From Hyaloperonospora brassicae (taxonomy: Eukaryota; Oomycota; Peronosporomycetes; Peronosporales; Peronosporaceae), in the NCBI GenBank assembly GCA_947650285.1, contig CANTFL010000136.1, positions 62,001-126,000 of the forward strand: DNA of 64,000 bases, in the 5' to 3' direction. Positions 22,234-32,700 of the stretch are shown here, piece by piece. Positions within the stretch are counted from its first letter, which is position 1. The number at the start of each line of letters is the position of its first letter. The notes below the pieces were generated by a model, which saw only the letters and a list, made by a program, of their open reading frames with translations, ran no database searches and had not been told where the DNA came from. The position numbers were made by a program, and so were the translations under genes.

Positions 22234-22540
22234 TCACTTTACATACTTTTTTCTATCTATTTGAATTACATTAGCTTCACTAGCTGCAGCAGCTAGAACT
22301 GCCTTCGACAGCGCAATCGCCTTTTGCTGTTTTCGAATACCATCCCACAAAAATGCATTTGAATAATAGAAACCCTCCTCATACGAACTTTCTCGTTGCT
22401 TTGTTTGGAGCATATCATCTCTGTATCTCAATACGCTGAGCGCAAACTCCTCTGATCACCTTCCCATTTGTTGCTCCATCTCTGCTATACCTGCTAATTC
22501 CGTTATTTCCATCGTGCGGTTCTCATATCGTGCGGGACTG
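22234..22540 (-). pseudogene. Unknown coding remnant
   Basis: About 100 codons in one minus-strand frame with a single internal TGA near 22455. It reads MEITELAGIAEMEQQMGR, then after the stop RYRDDMLQTKQRESSYEEG and an Ala/Lys-rich helical end (ALSKAVLAAAASEANV). The helical, Gln/Lys/Glu-rich style resembles transposon-encoded or coiled-coil proteins, but I recognise no family. A perfect 18-bp palindromic hairpin lies just upstream. Confidence 0.35.
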
Positions 22541-22550
22541 GCGCATGTCT

Positions 22551-22591
22551 TTGTCGTGTTGCCCAGTGTGCAGCACTGGGCAACACGACAA
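22551..22591. repeat. Perfect 18-bp inverted repeat with a 5-nt loop
   Basis: Arms 22551-22568 and 22574-22591 are exact reverse complements (ttgtcgtgttgcccagtg) around the loop tgcag. It is much longer than the stem-loops of the Ty3 elements and stands alone in unique sequence. Confidence 0.85.
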
Positions 22592-23339
22592 GGTCGAAAT
22601 TTCTGGTCGATCACAACGTGAGATGGATGAGAATTTTAATTAATGGTTGAAAGAACTTGATCGCAAGTAGTTTTAAATTTTAGGTTCTGTGGTGGGAAGC
22701 GGCTTAGTGCACTTATTTCTAAGTTTAGCTATCATTCATATGCGATTAACGATCTCACGAAATTAGCTTTCCTTTGTCCATTTTTCCAGAGTTCGTTGAT
22801 CGATTACCATTCACAGTGGTATCATCCATTTCTAGGTCACATCCAATCCTCATACTGACGAAACATACATATTAATAAAAGGCATTTAGCTCCACGCGCT
22901 TCATGTCGCTACCAATGCGTCAAGTATATCGTCGCCAGCCGCTACTGGAAGAAGGTCGTCCATATTGGTGTCTACCACAACGTCTCCTCTATTTTAGCTC
23001 TCGTAGTACACGCACGATCCTGTTATGTACTTAGTGAACAAAAACAGCTCAGCGTCTCGTGGCTTCATAGCCGAAGTGCTTGTTTTGAGCCGTAAATGAA
23101 ATTTAGTAACTGTAAACACAGTCCGGATTCATCTGTTGCACCTTGGTGCATCTGCTATCCACTGCTTGAATCATTATGTGAGACACACAAGTAAATCTCC
23201 TAAAAATATTCTCTCTATGCCTAACATATGCATTGTGTAGATATTGGTGCCAGGCTCTAATTTTACAATGAGATAACCAGCTCTACCAAATTGAAGAAGG
23301 TGTGAAATTCCAATGAAATTTCTCCACCACAAATGGGCT

Positions 23340-24404
23340 TTATGATAAGAACGATTTTTCATTCCGCATCATCATCACGGACGACGAGCTCATCGAAATC
23401 ATCGACAAGCTCATAAGGAAGTACATCAATTCACTCAATTTATTAATCACGGGCACGACATTGCTCACAAAAAAGCGTGCCATATACATCATGGCGACAA
23501 ATGTGCCCATCTTCGTACTCGTCAGCAAACACTGCACAAAGAATAAATTTTCGGATCGCAGAGTCCGGCACATCTCTGCACGCATCTTCAACCCAGCCCT
23601 AAATTATCTTGATTCCCGTTGGCTTTAGATTTCTCTCTCTTGGTGACTCAGCTGAATCGGACCTTTGAAGCATCGATCTCATGAGATACATGATCCTTAA
23701 AATGATTTGCATCTGCCAATGTCGCCGGCCTGGAGGAAGGGTATTAGTTTACCAGGGGCAACCACCGGTATAATTCTATTTTCGTCGCATCTATCGTTCA
23801 CGACATTTTTAATATGCGCACTCATTGAATCCCGCACGAGGATCTTTTGACCTGGTTGGCTTCGAATACGATGGGGAACACAAACTCGTCCACCTGAGCA
23901 AAATTTCACTATTTACCTACGCTTTCTCTTCCAACTCCACGTCTACGTTGCCTTCCCGCTCCAGCTTCCACCACTTCTTCCCTTTCATATGACCACCTGT
24001 AGAAGATTCTTAACGTATTCTGAGTCAACATATATTGCAGCGACTCGCATTAGAGCAAATCTGTTGAGTTGAGCACAACATTTCTGGATCCAACAATGCC
24101 GACAGTGTTCAAGCGCGGATTCTTGAAGAATGCAGCGGTCTCGTCCATCAAAATTGTGCGCGCTGGAATGGACGTTGGACGATTCGTGGAGAAGTAGAAA
24201 TGTAGTTGATTGCGCGCGAGACAACGTTATTTTCCATAGTGTCTTGAGATCCGTCGTTCACCTCAGAGTGAACTCAAAGCGGCCCATGAAGAGGCTGAGC
24301 CGAAAACAAACGTCTAGTGGCCCTCTTAATGGACGAGGTGACGAGAAGTGCCTTAAATTTACTCGCGGACGACAATCAGCATGATTGAATGTCGCTTCAT
24401 GATG
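23340..24404 (-). pseudogene. pogo-like DDE_1 transposase remnant
   Basis: Several minus-strand frames read a Tc1/mariner-superfamily pogo transposase. All three acidic catalytic positions are visible: MDETAAFF (Asp at 24143-24145), RDSMSAHI (Asp at 23829-23831) and the third acidic residue in LQAGDIGR (Asp at 23721-23723). The spacing of about 104 and 36 codons fits this family. An acidic tail (VDDFDELVVRDDD) lies near 23390. Upstream, KRHSIM at about 24385 fits the end of the CENP-B-type DNA-binding domain. Element A interrupts the gene right there (24405), and the upstream coding region continues at 32321. Multiple stops and frameshifts. Confidence 0.65.
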
Positions 24405-24409
24405 AGGTC

Positions 24410-24986
24410 TATAGCGGAGCTACACAGCTCCTTAAGTCAGAAAAAGACTTTACGCTCAATGAGCAACTTCGGTTCAAAGAACCCGACCCAGAGAGTCAAC
24501 AGCTCAGAGAGCTTAAAGGGTGGTTCAGAGAACCCGACTCAGAGAGTCAACAGCTCAGAGAGCTTAAAGGGTGGTTCAGAGAACCCGACTCAGAGAGTCA
24601 ACAGCTCAGAGAGCTTACGGTCCCCGTTCCAGAGGGACCAAACGATTCAAATGAATCACAGCACAGAGTGCTCGAGGACAAGCTACCTTTACAGGCGTTG
24701 CTTCTGTCCTCCCGATCAAAGACGCCTCGTAAGGCACGTGTCTTATGTTGATCAAAATGGGAACTGAATTTTATTTCTTCATTTAACCTAAAAGAACACC
24801 TTAGAACAAAGTATTTAACCTGCCCTAAATAACCTCTTAAAAGATCTTGCAATCAATTGATGACAGACACCAGTCTTCAACAATTGATACGCTCACTGTG
24901 TTCTAATATTACCTTATAGGATACCCCCCTCTCTTGTGTGCACCACACCTATCGTCGGCTACCAGCCAACGTGTAACCCCGTTACA
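24410..24986 (-). repeat. LTR of element A (3' copy), with an array of micro-hairpins
   Basis: 577 bp. The part nearest 24410 is a chain of short hairpins: ggagc/gctcc, aagtc/gactt, gctc/gagc, then repeated triplets with 5-bp stems and mostly AGA loops. The triplets lie in a 51-bp unit repeated about three times (24471-24617). Each unit has ggttc-gaacc, gactc-gagtc and agctc-gagct stems. In the sense direction this is the U5 end, so it would sit in the 5' leader of the genomic RNA. Confidence 0.9.
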
Positions 24987-25093
24987 CCCTCCCCCACCAG
25001 ACTGACGTTACCACAAAACGTCAATCGAACTTTTCCTCGAAGAGGACGGTGTGTGTGCGCTCTAACCTCACGGTTTGCAAAGCACGAAACACC

Positions 25094-26545
25094 ATGGCAT
25101 CGCCACCTAACGAGTCCCCGACTCTCTCTTCTTACCTCGGCATTAATGTGGAGGAGGACTATGGTAGTGATACCGATGTCCGTGGTGAAGAACGGACAAT
25201 GTCCAACTCACCAGTGCAAGAGGCATCGCCTCATACTGCACCAAACCCATTTGCCGAGCGTAGTGAGACCACCGCGTTAGAAACGCTGCATCATGCAACA
25301 GATCCAGGTGAACACATCATCACCAACCCGCTCGATGAGCAACAAGAGTTGGTAATCCAACAAGAGGAGAGCGCTCAGCGCCGTATGCAGCTTGCTGCAG
25401 GCCTTTAGGGTCGTCGTGGCTATCAGTTCACGCCACTCAATGTGGAAGAGCGTAAACGCCAAACGACAGGTCGTTCCCTGGCAACGTGGGCCATTGGCGC
25501 TGAGCCTACATCTTCTGATGAAGTGGCGAGCCGACAGGCACTTCGTGAGAGGTACCTGCAACCCCACTTGACGACTCTAAGTCAATACAAGTTGCGACTT
25601 GACACGCAAGCACGGGGTGCACCGCTGCCACCGATGAGGGGTATACCCATCCTCTTATTCGCAGGCGAATCTCCGGAGGAGGAGGACAACACTTTTGTGC
25701 GCTGGGTGCACCGGAAACGTCACCTCATCAGCATGCTAGCTCTCAGAGCAAGTGCCAATGTGGCAGATGTTCGTCTAGAACGAAAGCTTCGGTATGACTA
25801 TGCCAAGCTTAAGGCCAGAGGCCAATTGCGATTTCGCACCCGCTATGCTCCGGCTGTGCCGATGGAAGTGGGAGTTGGTCAAGCGGCACCCAACTACCCA
25901 CCTGCTTCCACCACTATTGGTGGGAAGCGATATCGGTCGAAGGATGATCCCTGCCACGATGTTCAAAAACATCAACGGCGTACGGGCAATCCTGCCGAAG
26001 GGGTACCTCAAATTCCCACGAGTTCTCCGACTCCGGGTACCCTCGCCACTTTACCAGATACTGGTATTGACCCTGACGACGACGTCGTTTCAGGAGTCGT
26101 TCCACATGGAACTGGCGGTTCCCTTGCTCATCGAGCAGCGTCGGAGGTGGTCGGTATACCGAAGGAGGAGCACGAGAAGGTGCTTCTCGAGCTGAGTGGT
26201 CTCCGTGAGACGTTGGGTCAGACCCAGAGTGCGTTCGACGCAATGCGAGCCCGTGTTCGGGCGTTGGAGTTGGGCCAAGCCCGGATGGAGGCTCAGCTTG
26301 ACCTCCTGATACGGATTCAGCAACCGATGGCAAAGCCAACCTACCCGGCGCAAGCGCCTCCAAGTTCACGTGGGACGGATCTGATACGGCTGAAGCATGC
26401 CAACGTAGAACACGGGGTGTGTGCGCAGTTTGCGCGGAAGGTTGAGCGTATACGCAAGTCCCTTCTTGGCGACGACCGTAAAGGGTCCAATGAAGCGCGG
26501 GCGCAACTTCGTCTTGAAGACGGCGGATACTACATTTGTAGGTAA
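25094..26545 (+). CDS. Antisense ORF of element A (aORF), one stop
   Basis: A 484-codon frame on the strand opposite to the retrotransposon, from ATG 25094 to TAA 26543-26545, with a single TAG at 25406-25408. The first third is acidic and Ser/Pro-rich (SYLGINVEEDYGSDTDV). The middle is basic and globular-looking (FVRWVHRKRHLISML). Residues about 355-410 form a coiled coil (EEHEKVLLELSGLRETLGQ), followed by a basic end overlapping the integrase tail. Between 25094 and 25910 there is no sense ORF to explain the open frame. The 3' LTR lies upstream of the start and could act as promoter. Function unknown. Confidence 0.6.
25914..26369 (-). pseudogene. Chromodomain of element A, out of frame with integrase
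   Basis: A 151-codon frame carrying a Pro/Ser-rich linker and then a clear chromodomain: RQFHVERLLKRRRRQG, LVKWRGYPESENSWE and a C-terminal helix. It starts where the integrase ORF stops, one frame away, so a single frameshift near 26368 separates them. The aromatic cage positions of the fold are partly kept (F, W). It is fully overlapped by the antisense ORF. Confidence 0.8.
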
Positions 26546-27958
26546 GTTTTTAGCATTGAGTAGAACTTGGTCTCCGACCTTATAACGTTCAATAAAACCT
26601 CTGCCTTTGGCATCTGCTTGTTCCTTCTGCTTATCTTGGCTATCAGCCAGTGCGTCACGCACATGTCGTGAGATATTCAATTGCGTTGCGAGAAACTCGC
26701 TTACCTGTTTTTGAACAGTAGCACGGATGATATCAGCAAGCCGATCGGCAACTCCTCCCCCACCAAGCCCTGAACTACGTAGTGGTAGCGTTAACGGAAC
26801 GCGAGGGTGTGTGAGACCGTTCACGTAGAACGGGGTAAAGCCGGTGGAGGCATGCACAGCGTTATTCAACGCAAACTCAACGACAGGGAGCATCGAGATC
26901 CAACGCCTAGGTGTTTCAGCGCAAACACTGCGCAAGATGTCACCAATGACACGATTAACGCGCTCCGTTTGACCATCGGTCTGCGGATGATCCGCTGTGG
27001 ACATGTCCAAACGTGTGCCGAGCACCTTGAAGATGGAATTCCAAAACTTACCAGTGAAGCGAGAATCTCTATCAGAGACAATTGCCAACGGCAGACCGTT
27101 TTGTCGAAACACGCGATCGATAAACAGCGTCGCTGTACCTTCACCATCAATGGTGTCTGGCACCGCCTCTAAACGAGCCATCTTGCTCAAACGGTCAGCA
27201 AAGACCACAATACCCGTATTTCCATACGAATCCGTCGGTAAACCGAACAGGAAGTCCATACTGATGGACTCCCAACACCCTTTGGGTATAGGCAAACTAG
27301 CCAGCGGCGCTGCCTCATGTGGTGAGGGTTTCACCCGTTGGCACGTTTCACACGTACGTACATAGGTGCTCACCCATTTGTATAGTTTGGGCCACCAATA
27401 GAATTGGCTCACAGAGCCGTAGGTCTTTTCACGACCGAGATGACCACTCAACGCAGTATCATGTGCCTCATAGAGGATCCGATACTTCAACTCCTCATCA
27501 TGAGGGACAACGATGCGAGGGGTATCCTCCACATCCGTGCTATAGCACAACAGGCCTTGATCGATGGAATATCGATGTAACCTCGCACGTAACCGTGCCG
27601 ACAATTTTATGTCCGAGTCTTTAAACTCCTCGCTCCCTAGAGCACGTAGCAGGGCTACACAATGTTCATCCTTGACATATTCCGTGCGGATTAGGTCAGT
27701 GACCGGTGACGACAGAGTCGTAACATGAGCAAGCTCATAGTCAGGCCTGCGTGACAACGCATCCGCCAAAGCATTTTGCTTGCCCGGCTTATACTTCACC
27801 TCGAAGTTGTACTCGGCAAAGAAGGAAAGCCAACGAGCGATTCTCTGAGAGAGGGGAAGCGACGGGGTCGCAGTGCGTAGTGACGCATGATCTGTATAGG
27901 TCACAAACGGCTTAGATCCAGGAAGATAAACTATGAATTTGACGAGAGCATACTTCAT
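26366..27958 (-). pseudogene. RNase H end and integrase of element A
   Basis: A long open frame of 530 codons. It begins in RNase H (TDHASLRTATPSLPLSQRI), then reads the HHCC domain (HDTALSGHLGREKT, CETCQRVKP). The catalytic core follows (SISMDFLFGLPTD, FADRLSKMARLEAV, SDRDSRFTGKFW and a DHPQTDGQTERVNR end containing the Glu-bearing region), and then the GPY/F module (RPRFIGPFTVVAKKGLAYTLNL). The integrase itself looks intact. It lacks a start of its own and would need the upstream frame, which is broken. Confidence 0.85.
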
Positions 27959-28074
27959 TGCAAGTAGCTCTTTGTCATGAACGGGATAGTTCTTTTCTGC
28001 AGCCTTCAGCTGCCTGGACTCAAACGCAATGACGCGTTCTCGTCAATTAGAATCTGTCTGTAATAGGGCTATGC

Positions 28075-29760
28075 CTATGGCAAAGTCAGATGCGTCACAT
28101 ACGACACGGAAATATCGATCAGGATCAGGCAAAGCCAATATGGGCGCATGAAGGAGACTCTCCTTGACTGCTTGAAAAGCATCATGTTCGGTGCTAGTCC
28201 AGCACCATTCCACAACTTATTAAGGAGATTGGATATTGGCCGAGCCATATCTGCGTAATTCGCACTGTACTTGTGCAAGTAATTGGCAAGGCTAAGCCAC
28301 TTACGTAAGTCCTTTTGACTCTTTGTAATTGGCCAATCGACTATGGCTTTTACCTTGGCGGGATCCGCTCGAAAGCCTCGCTTACCAATAAAGCACCCTA
28401 AAAAGGGAATCTCTTCTGCACCAAAGATGCACTTAGACGCGTTGGCGTACATCTTATTCGTTCGCATGCACTCGAGCACCACTCGTAAATGGTCGATATA
28501 TTTATCCACATCGGACCGACCGTTCATAGCACGTCTAGGGACAAAGATGTCATCAAAGTATGTCTGTGCATAACCTCTGTGAGGTCTGAACAATTGTGTC
28601 ACAAGACGATTGAATGTAGCCGGGGCATTTGATAACCCTTGCGGCATAACGAGCCACTCCCAGACCATACCACTTGGAGTGCTGGCCGCTGTCAGCGGAA
28701 TATCGCTTTCTCGCATGAGAAGCTGGTAATAACCATCGACCAAGTCGAGCGCACTGTAAATTGTACATCCCACCATATTGTTCTGAAGAACATCCTTCCT
28801 CGGAATTGGTGTCTGAGCCGGGATGGTGGCCGCATTAAGCTTATTGTAAGCATGAACAATGCGCCACTTCCCATTGGGATTTTTGACACAGAAGGTCGGT
28901 GTGGAATGGGGAGATTTGCTCCCACGAACCATCCCCGCCGCGTGCTTTGCACGAAAGAAGTCGTCTATGACGTCACACTGTTCCTTGGGCAAAGGCCACT
29001 GCCGTGTTACGCAGTATTTAGTTCCAGGAACCAAGTCAATTTCATGACGTACACCTCTATGGGGAGGTAATACAGACGGTGAGTCGTGACACACCACGTC
29101 TTGAAATTCCTTTACCAAAGGATAAAACAGATCAAGAAAATCCTTAAGGATCGAGGATCCACTACGGGCATCCAATGCCGCCTTTGTGTCCTCAAGGACA
29201 GACTCGTCCAATAACGAGGATGAGTTCAACTCAATATCAGGCCGAATGACCACTAACTCGGAGAATTCTCCTGCCTGCAAGGCTTGGCTAAATTCGCCGT
29301 CAGACATCTCGTCTAGCTCAAAGATTTTATCCACGGATGGAAGAGTCTCAAGACTAATATTGCCATCGATCTGGCCAGTCAATCCATTGACAAGTGTATA
29401 CAGTGTATTATTACTATTATCACTTCGTGACTTCTTAAACGTTGGGCGCTTAACAGTCACCACCCTACGCTTCGATTGTTTCCTCAAAGAAACCTTACGC
29501 CTCTTAGAGGCCGGGACAGCAAAGTCCCCGTGGTTGCTATTCATCTTAGCACGCTCTATACGAGAGCTCATGTCTTGAGCGACATCTGGTGAAGTGTTAC
29601 GTAACTCGAACACTTCACCCAGTCGATTTACACGTACCACTTCACGTACATTATTCGGGCCTAGCCCTAAACACTCTGGCTTCTCGCCAACAATGTCATT
29701 ACCGACATTCAGTGAGGTGCCACCTCGGCCGCCCTCACTCTGTGTAATTTCACGTGCCAC
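28075..29760 (-). pseudogene. Reverse transcriptase of element A
   Basis: 561 codons with a basic nuclear-signal-like linker ([15 protein letters not shown]) at residues about 85-100, followed by reverse transcriptase. [34 protein letters not shown] and the catalytic [11 protein letters not shown] are all in place. The frame is lost near 28230, inside the tether before RNase H. The RNase H start is read in another frame and has a TGA near 28044. The upstream join to protease is broken by a 1-bp loss in the second copy of a 120-bp duplication. Confidence 0.85.
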
Positions 29761-29892
29761 CGCACTTATAGCATTAGGGTCTAGCCCTGAACACTCTGGC
29801 TTCTCGCCATCAATGTCATTACCGACATTCAGTGAGGTGCCACCTCGGCCGTCCTCACTCTGTGATTTTCACGTGCCACCGCACTTACATCA
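29653..29892. repeat. 120-bp tandem duplication with a 1-bp deletion
   Basis: Two copies exactly 120 bp apart (compare 29701-29750 with 29821-29870). The unit is a multiple of three, but one copy reads tgtgtaatttcacg and the other tgtgattttcacg, one base shorter. That single base puts protease and reverse transcriptase in different frames. The duplication lies in the variable linker of pol. Confidence 0.85.
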
Positions 29893-30746
29893 GAGGAATT
29901 ACATTCTTGATGTTTCGGCCCTAGGCCAACCATGCTTGACGCATGCAGTGACTCAGTATCACAACGAGTATCACTCAACGGATTATAACTCTCTCCAAAC
30001 GCGTTAGAAGAGCTCCGCTCAATATTTATGTCATCGACATTCGAGCTAAATAACTCTGACATACCAATGTCCAGCACATTGACATCTTCCGTCAATGGCT
30101 CGCGCCAATAGCGCTTTTGTTGCCTAGCAAAGGTGGGTTCATGACTCTCCAAAGCTTCGCTGGGAACATTGCGCGTGGCGCCTAAGGTCTTAGTCCTCCA
30201 ATCAATCCATGGCTCATGGCGTTCAAGCCAAGCCATACCCAGGATGAGATCATATCTCGAATCCAAATCGAGGACGAGACAACGTTCAATGCTGTCAAAG
30301 TCCAAAAACTTCACACCTAAGTTCAACGGAACTTTAGGCACCGTGACGCGACTACCAGTCGCTAAACGAACGGTGATCGAATCACCTTCGTGCGCTTTGA
30401 GCGCTTCAGCGTATCGCTGACTTCCCTCAAGGGAACGACGTCGAGCATAGTTACATGATGCTCCTGAATCGATTAAAATCGACCACGGCTTCTCAAAGCC
30501 TTTTACTGTCGCCTCGGCGACTAACAAGCCAGGATTGTATCCACGCTCTGTGATGGCTGGCACAGCGCTAAGTGGGGCTAAGCCCTGTTTCACTTTATCT
30601 CGTAGAGATGTGACAGAACTTAGTTCTACCCCAGTAGGCCGCCCCGCGCCTACTGGGTGTCGACGTTTCCCCGTGCCATACCAGGTTTCTGGTTGAGGCT
30701 GGGGTTTCGACTCATAGGAGTCGGTTGTTGCTTTCGCAAAGGACAA
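29829..30746 (-). CDS. Protease frame of element A
   Basis: 305 codons overlapping the end of gag by 97 bp in the -1 frame, which suggests a -1 ribosomal frameshift in the overlap. The shared family motif PVGAGRPTG is near residue 31. The retropepsin active site [11 protein letters not shown] is near residue 91, and the second conserved segment [17 protein letters not shown] is near residue 170. The C-terminal third is a low-complexity linker. The ORF ends early because of the 1-bp loss in the 120-bp duplication. Confidence 0.8.
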   Translation of the reverse strand: MSFAKATTDSYESKPQPQPETWYGTGKRRHPVGAGRPTGVELSSVTSLRDKVKQGLAPLSAVPAITERGYNPGLLVAEATVKGFEKPWSILIDSGASCNYARRRSLEGSQRYAEALKAHEGDSITVRLATGSRVTVPKVPLNLGVKFLDFDSIERCLVLDLDSRYDLILGMAWLERHEPWIDWRTKTLGATRNVPSEALESHEPTFARQQKRYWREPLTEDVNVLDIGMSELFSSNVDDINIERSSSNAFGESYNPLSDTRCDTESLHASSMVGLGPKHQECNSSDVSAVARENHRVRTAEVAPH

Positions 30747-31684
30747 GTGGGACGCAAGTGTTTAGTGCTTCCGCACATGTAACAGCGTCTCACATCCTGT
30801 CGTTGCTCCGCAACATGAAGCTCCGCTTTGCCTTCATCTTCAGCATGGCTGAGATCCATCGGTTCTGGCTTACAGTAAGCCGAAGTCCTCGCAGAGGCCG
30901 CCCTCGCAAAGCTTGGGTTGTACCCATTCCAACCAAGTCTGGCCGACTTGAAGTTGTGCTCAGCATTTTGAGCGACGCGCACAGCTTCCTCAAAAGTAGA
31001 GGGATGAACCCGAAAAACCTCGGTTCTGGCCACGCCAGTGCGGAGACCTTCCATGAAGACTGTCACGTAGACAGTCTCAGGGAGAGGGTCAGACTGCATA
31101 GCAGCCATTAGATTTCTCAACTCTTGGACATAGTCCGTTAACTCGCTCTTACCCTGACGGGTTGATAAGAAGCGTGATCGCACGCGATATGCCTGGTTAG
31201 GCGGCGAGAAAACTCGCATGAGGTCTAACTTGAGCGATTCCCACGTGGGAAATGCCAAATTGACCGACGTGCCACACGTCAAAGCCCACTCTTTAGCTCT
31301 ACCATCGAGCTTGGAGATAGCCAAAGAGACCCGTTGGTTCTCTAGTGAGATGAGACCAGAGTCCATGGCCATCTCAATCTCACGGATCCAGAGGGTCAAG
31401 TTTTCCCCCTCCTTCCCGGAGTAACATTTAAAGTCCACCCGAAGGGGACGAGGCTTAGCCTCTTCTGGTGGCATAGCCACGTAGCGTGTCGGCATAGCCG
31501 ACGCTACTTGGTTTTGAACCTGACCCAACAGAGCCGTTTCATACTGCATAAAGGCCTCGACTCGTGCATTGAGCACATCGGGACCCTGTGCAGCTAGAAA
31601 CTTTACATACTCTAGGCCTACGGCCGCGGTCAGCTTATCAAGCGCGACCTTTTGAGCCTCAGAGAGGGGTGTGGATTGCTCCAT
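30650..31684 (-). CDS. Gag of element A, intact
   Basis: 344 residues from an ATG 42 nt after the primer site. Residues about 80-265 are a Ty3 capsid domain (FKCYSGKEGENLTLWIREIE, LDGRAKEWAL). One zinc knuckle, [14 protein letters not shown], lies near residue 304 and has the normal CX2CX4HX4C spacing. The C-terminal tail is basic. This is the only retrotransposon gene in the window that looks complete and functional, so the copy could still supply Gag or be mobilised in trans. Confidence 0.88.
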   Translation of the reverse strand: MEQSTPLSEAQKVALDKLTAAVGLEYVKFLAAQGPDVLNARVEAFMQYETALLGQVQNQVASAMPTRYVAMPPEEAKPRPLRVDFKCYSGKEGENLTLWIREIEMAMDSGLISLENQRVSLAISKLDGRAKEWALTCGTSVNLAFPTWESLKLDLMRVFSPPNQAYRVRSRFLSTRQGKSELTDYVQELRNLMAAMQSDPLPETVYVTVFMEGLRTGVARTEVFRVHPSTFEEAVRVAQNAEHNFKSARLGWNGYNPSFARAASARTSAYCKPEPMDLSHAEDEGKAELHVAEQRQDVRRCYMCGSTKHLRPTCPLRKQQPTPMSRNPSLNQKPGMARGNVDTQ

Positions 31685-31726
31685 CCTCGCAGAGGATCAG
31701 TCGTTACCGACTCAGGTGTAGATTGA

Positions 31727-31741
31727 CTACAAGTGCTACCA
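31727..31741 (-). promoter_or_regulatory. Primer-binding site of element A
   Basis: TGGTAGCACTTGTAG on the minus strand, two bases after the 5' LTR; it is one base shorter than the site of elements B and C. Confidence 0.75.
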
Positions 31742-31743
31742 AG

Positions 31744-32320
31744 TATAGCGGAGCTACACAGCTCCTTAAGTCAGAAAAAGACTTTACGCTCAATGAGCAA
31801 CTTCGGTTCAAAGAACCCGACCCAGAGAGTCAACAGCTCAGAGAGCTTAAAGGGTGGTTCAGAGAACCCGACTCAGAGAGTCAACAGCTCAGAGAGCTTA
31901 AAGGGTGGTTCAGAGAACCCGACTCAGAGAGTCAACAGCTCAGAGAGCTTACGGTCCCCGTTCCTGAGGGACCAAACGATTCAAATGAATCACAGCACAG
32001 AGTGCTCGAGGACAAGCTACCTTTACAGGCGTTGCTTCTGTCCTCCCGATCAAAGACGCCTCGTAAGGCACGTGTCTTATGTTGATCAAAATGGGAACTG
32101 AATTTTATTTCTTCATTTAACCTAAAAGAACACCTTAGAACAAAGTATTTAACCTGCCCTAAATAACCTCTTAAAAGATCTTGCAATCAATTGATGACAG
32201 ACACCAGTCTTCAACAATTGATACGCTCACTGTGTTCTAATATTACCTTATAGGATACCCCCCTCTCGTGTGTGCACCACACCTATCGTCGGCTACCAGC
32301 CAACGTGTAACCCCGTTACA
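31744..32320 (-). repeat. LTR of element A (5' copy)
   Basis: 577 bp, matching 24410-24986 with only two differences that I can find. The 51-bp hairpin units are at 31805-31951. The flanking duplication aggtc follows at 32321-32325. Confidence 0.92.
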
Positions 32321-32700
32321 AGGTCGAATAAGACGCGCTTGATGGCGACCAGATGAGTCTTAGCACTACCACCCTCAAGTCACAACTCGATCGCCCATGT
32401 GGCAATGATCTAGTCGCACATCTTCTACCAGCCTTTCACCTGAGAAGAAGAAATTATCCAGCTACGATTATTTTTCGAGTTAGTGGCGGCACGGTTTGGC
32501 GCATATGGGCAGCTTTTTTAATCCAGTCGACGTTTTCGCCCGCTTCAGCCATATATTTGGCCAGACGGCGAGATGGCATGAGTAGCGAGGGCTTAAGGGA
32601 GATCTCTTGATTCGGGTATACACCGTAGTTGGTTGATCTGAGAATGACTCGAACAATTTCAACTGCGCCGCAGCCGTGGGATTGGTTAGCGCAATTTTAA
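32321..32700 (-). pseudogene. Upstream part of the pogo-like transposase, split off by element A
   Basis: If element A and one aggtc are removed, the minus-strand reading of 32321-32370 continues straight into 24404 (AKTHLVAIKRV then LIMKRHSIM across the join), as expected for the DNA-binding domain. Further upstream, a 50-codon frame (RLAKYMAEAGENVDWIKKAA near 32550) and another (FESFSDQPTTVYTRIKR near 32650) may be the N-terminus, but I cannot confirm this. Confidence 0.4.

Larger units (their letters stand above)
24410..32320 (-). mobile_element. Ty3 chromovirus A, young but inactive, with a long antisense ORF
   Basis: Read on the minus strand: 5' LTR 31744-32320, primer site, gag, protease, reverse transcriptase/RNase H, integrase, chromodomain, then 3' LTR 24410-24986. 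The duplication aggtc flanks it (24405-24409 and 32321-32325). The two 577-bp LTRs differ at two positions that I can find, so the insertion is recent. Gag is intact, but pol has frameshifts at about 29880, 28230 and 26370 and a stop near 28044. The LTR ends in TA instead of CA. Confidence 0.92.

Noticed and set aside
24471..24617. CRISPR-like array (51-bp units)
   Set aside because: The units are contiguous tandem copies with no unique spacers, lie in an LTR, and the genome is eukaryotic.
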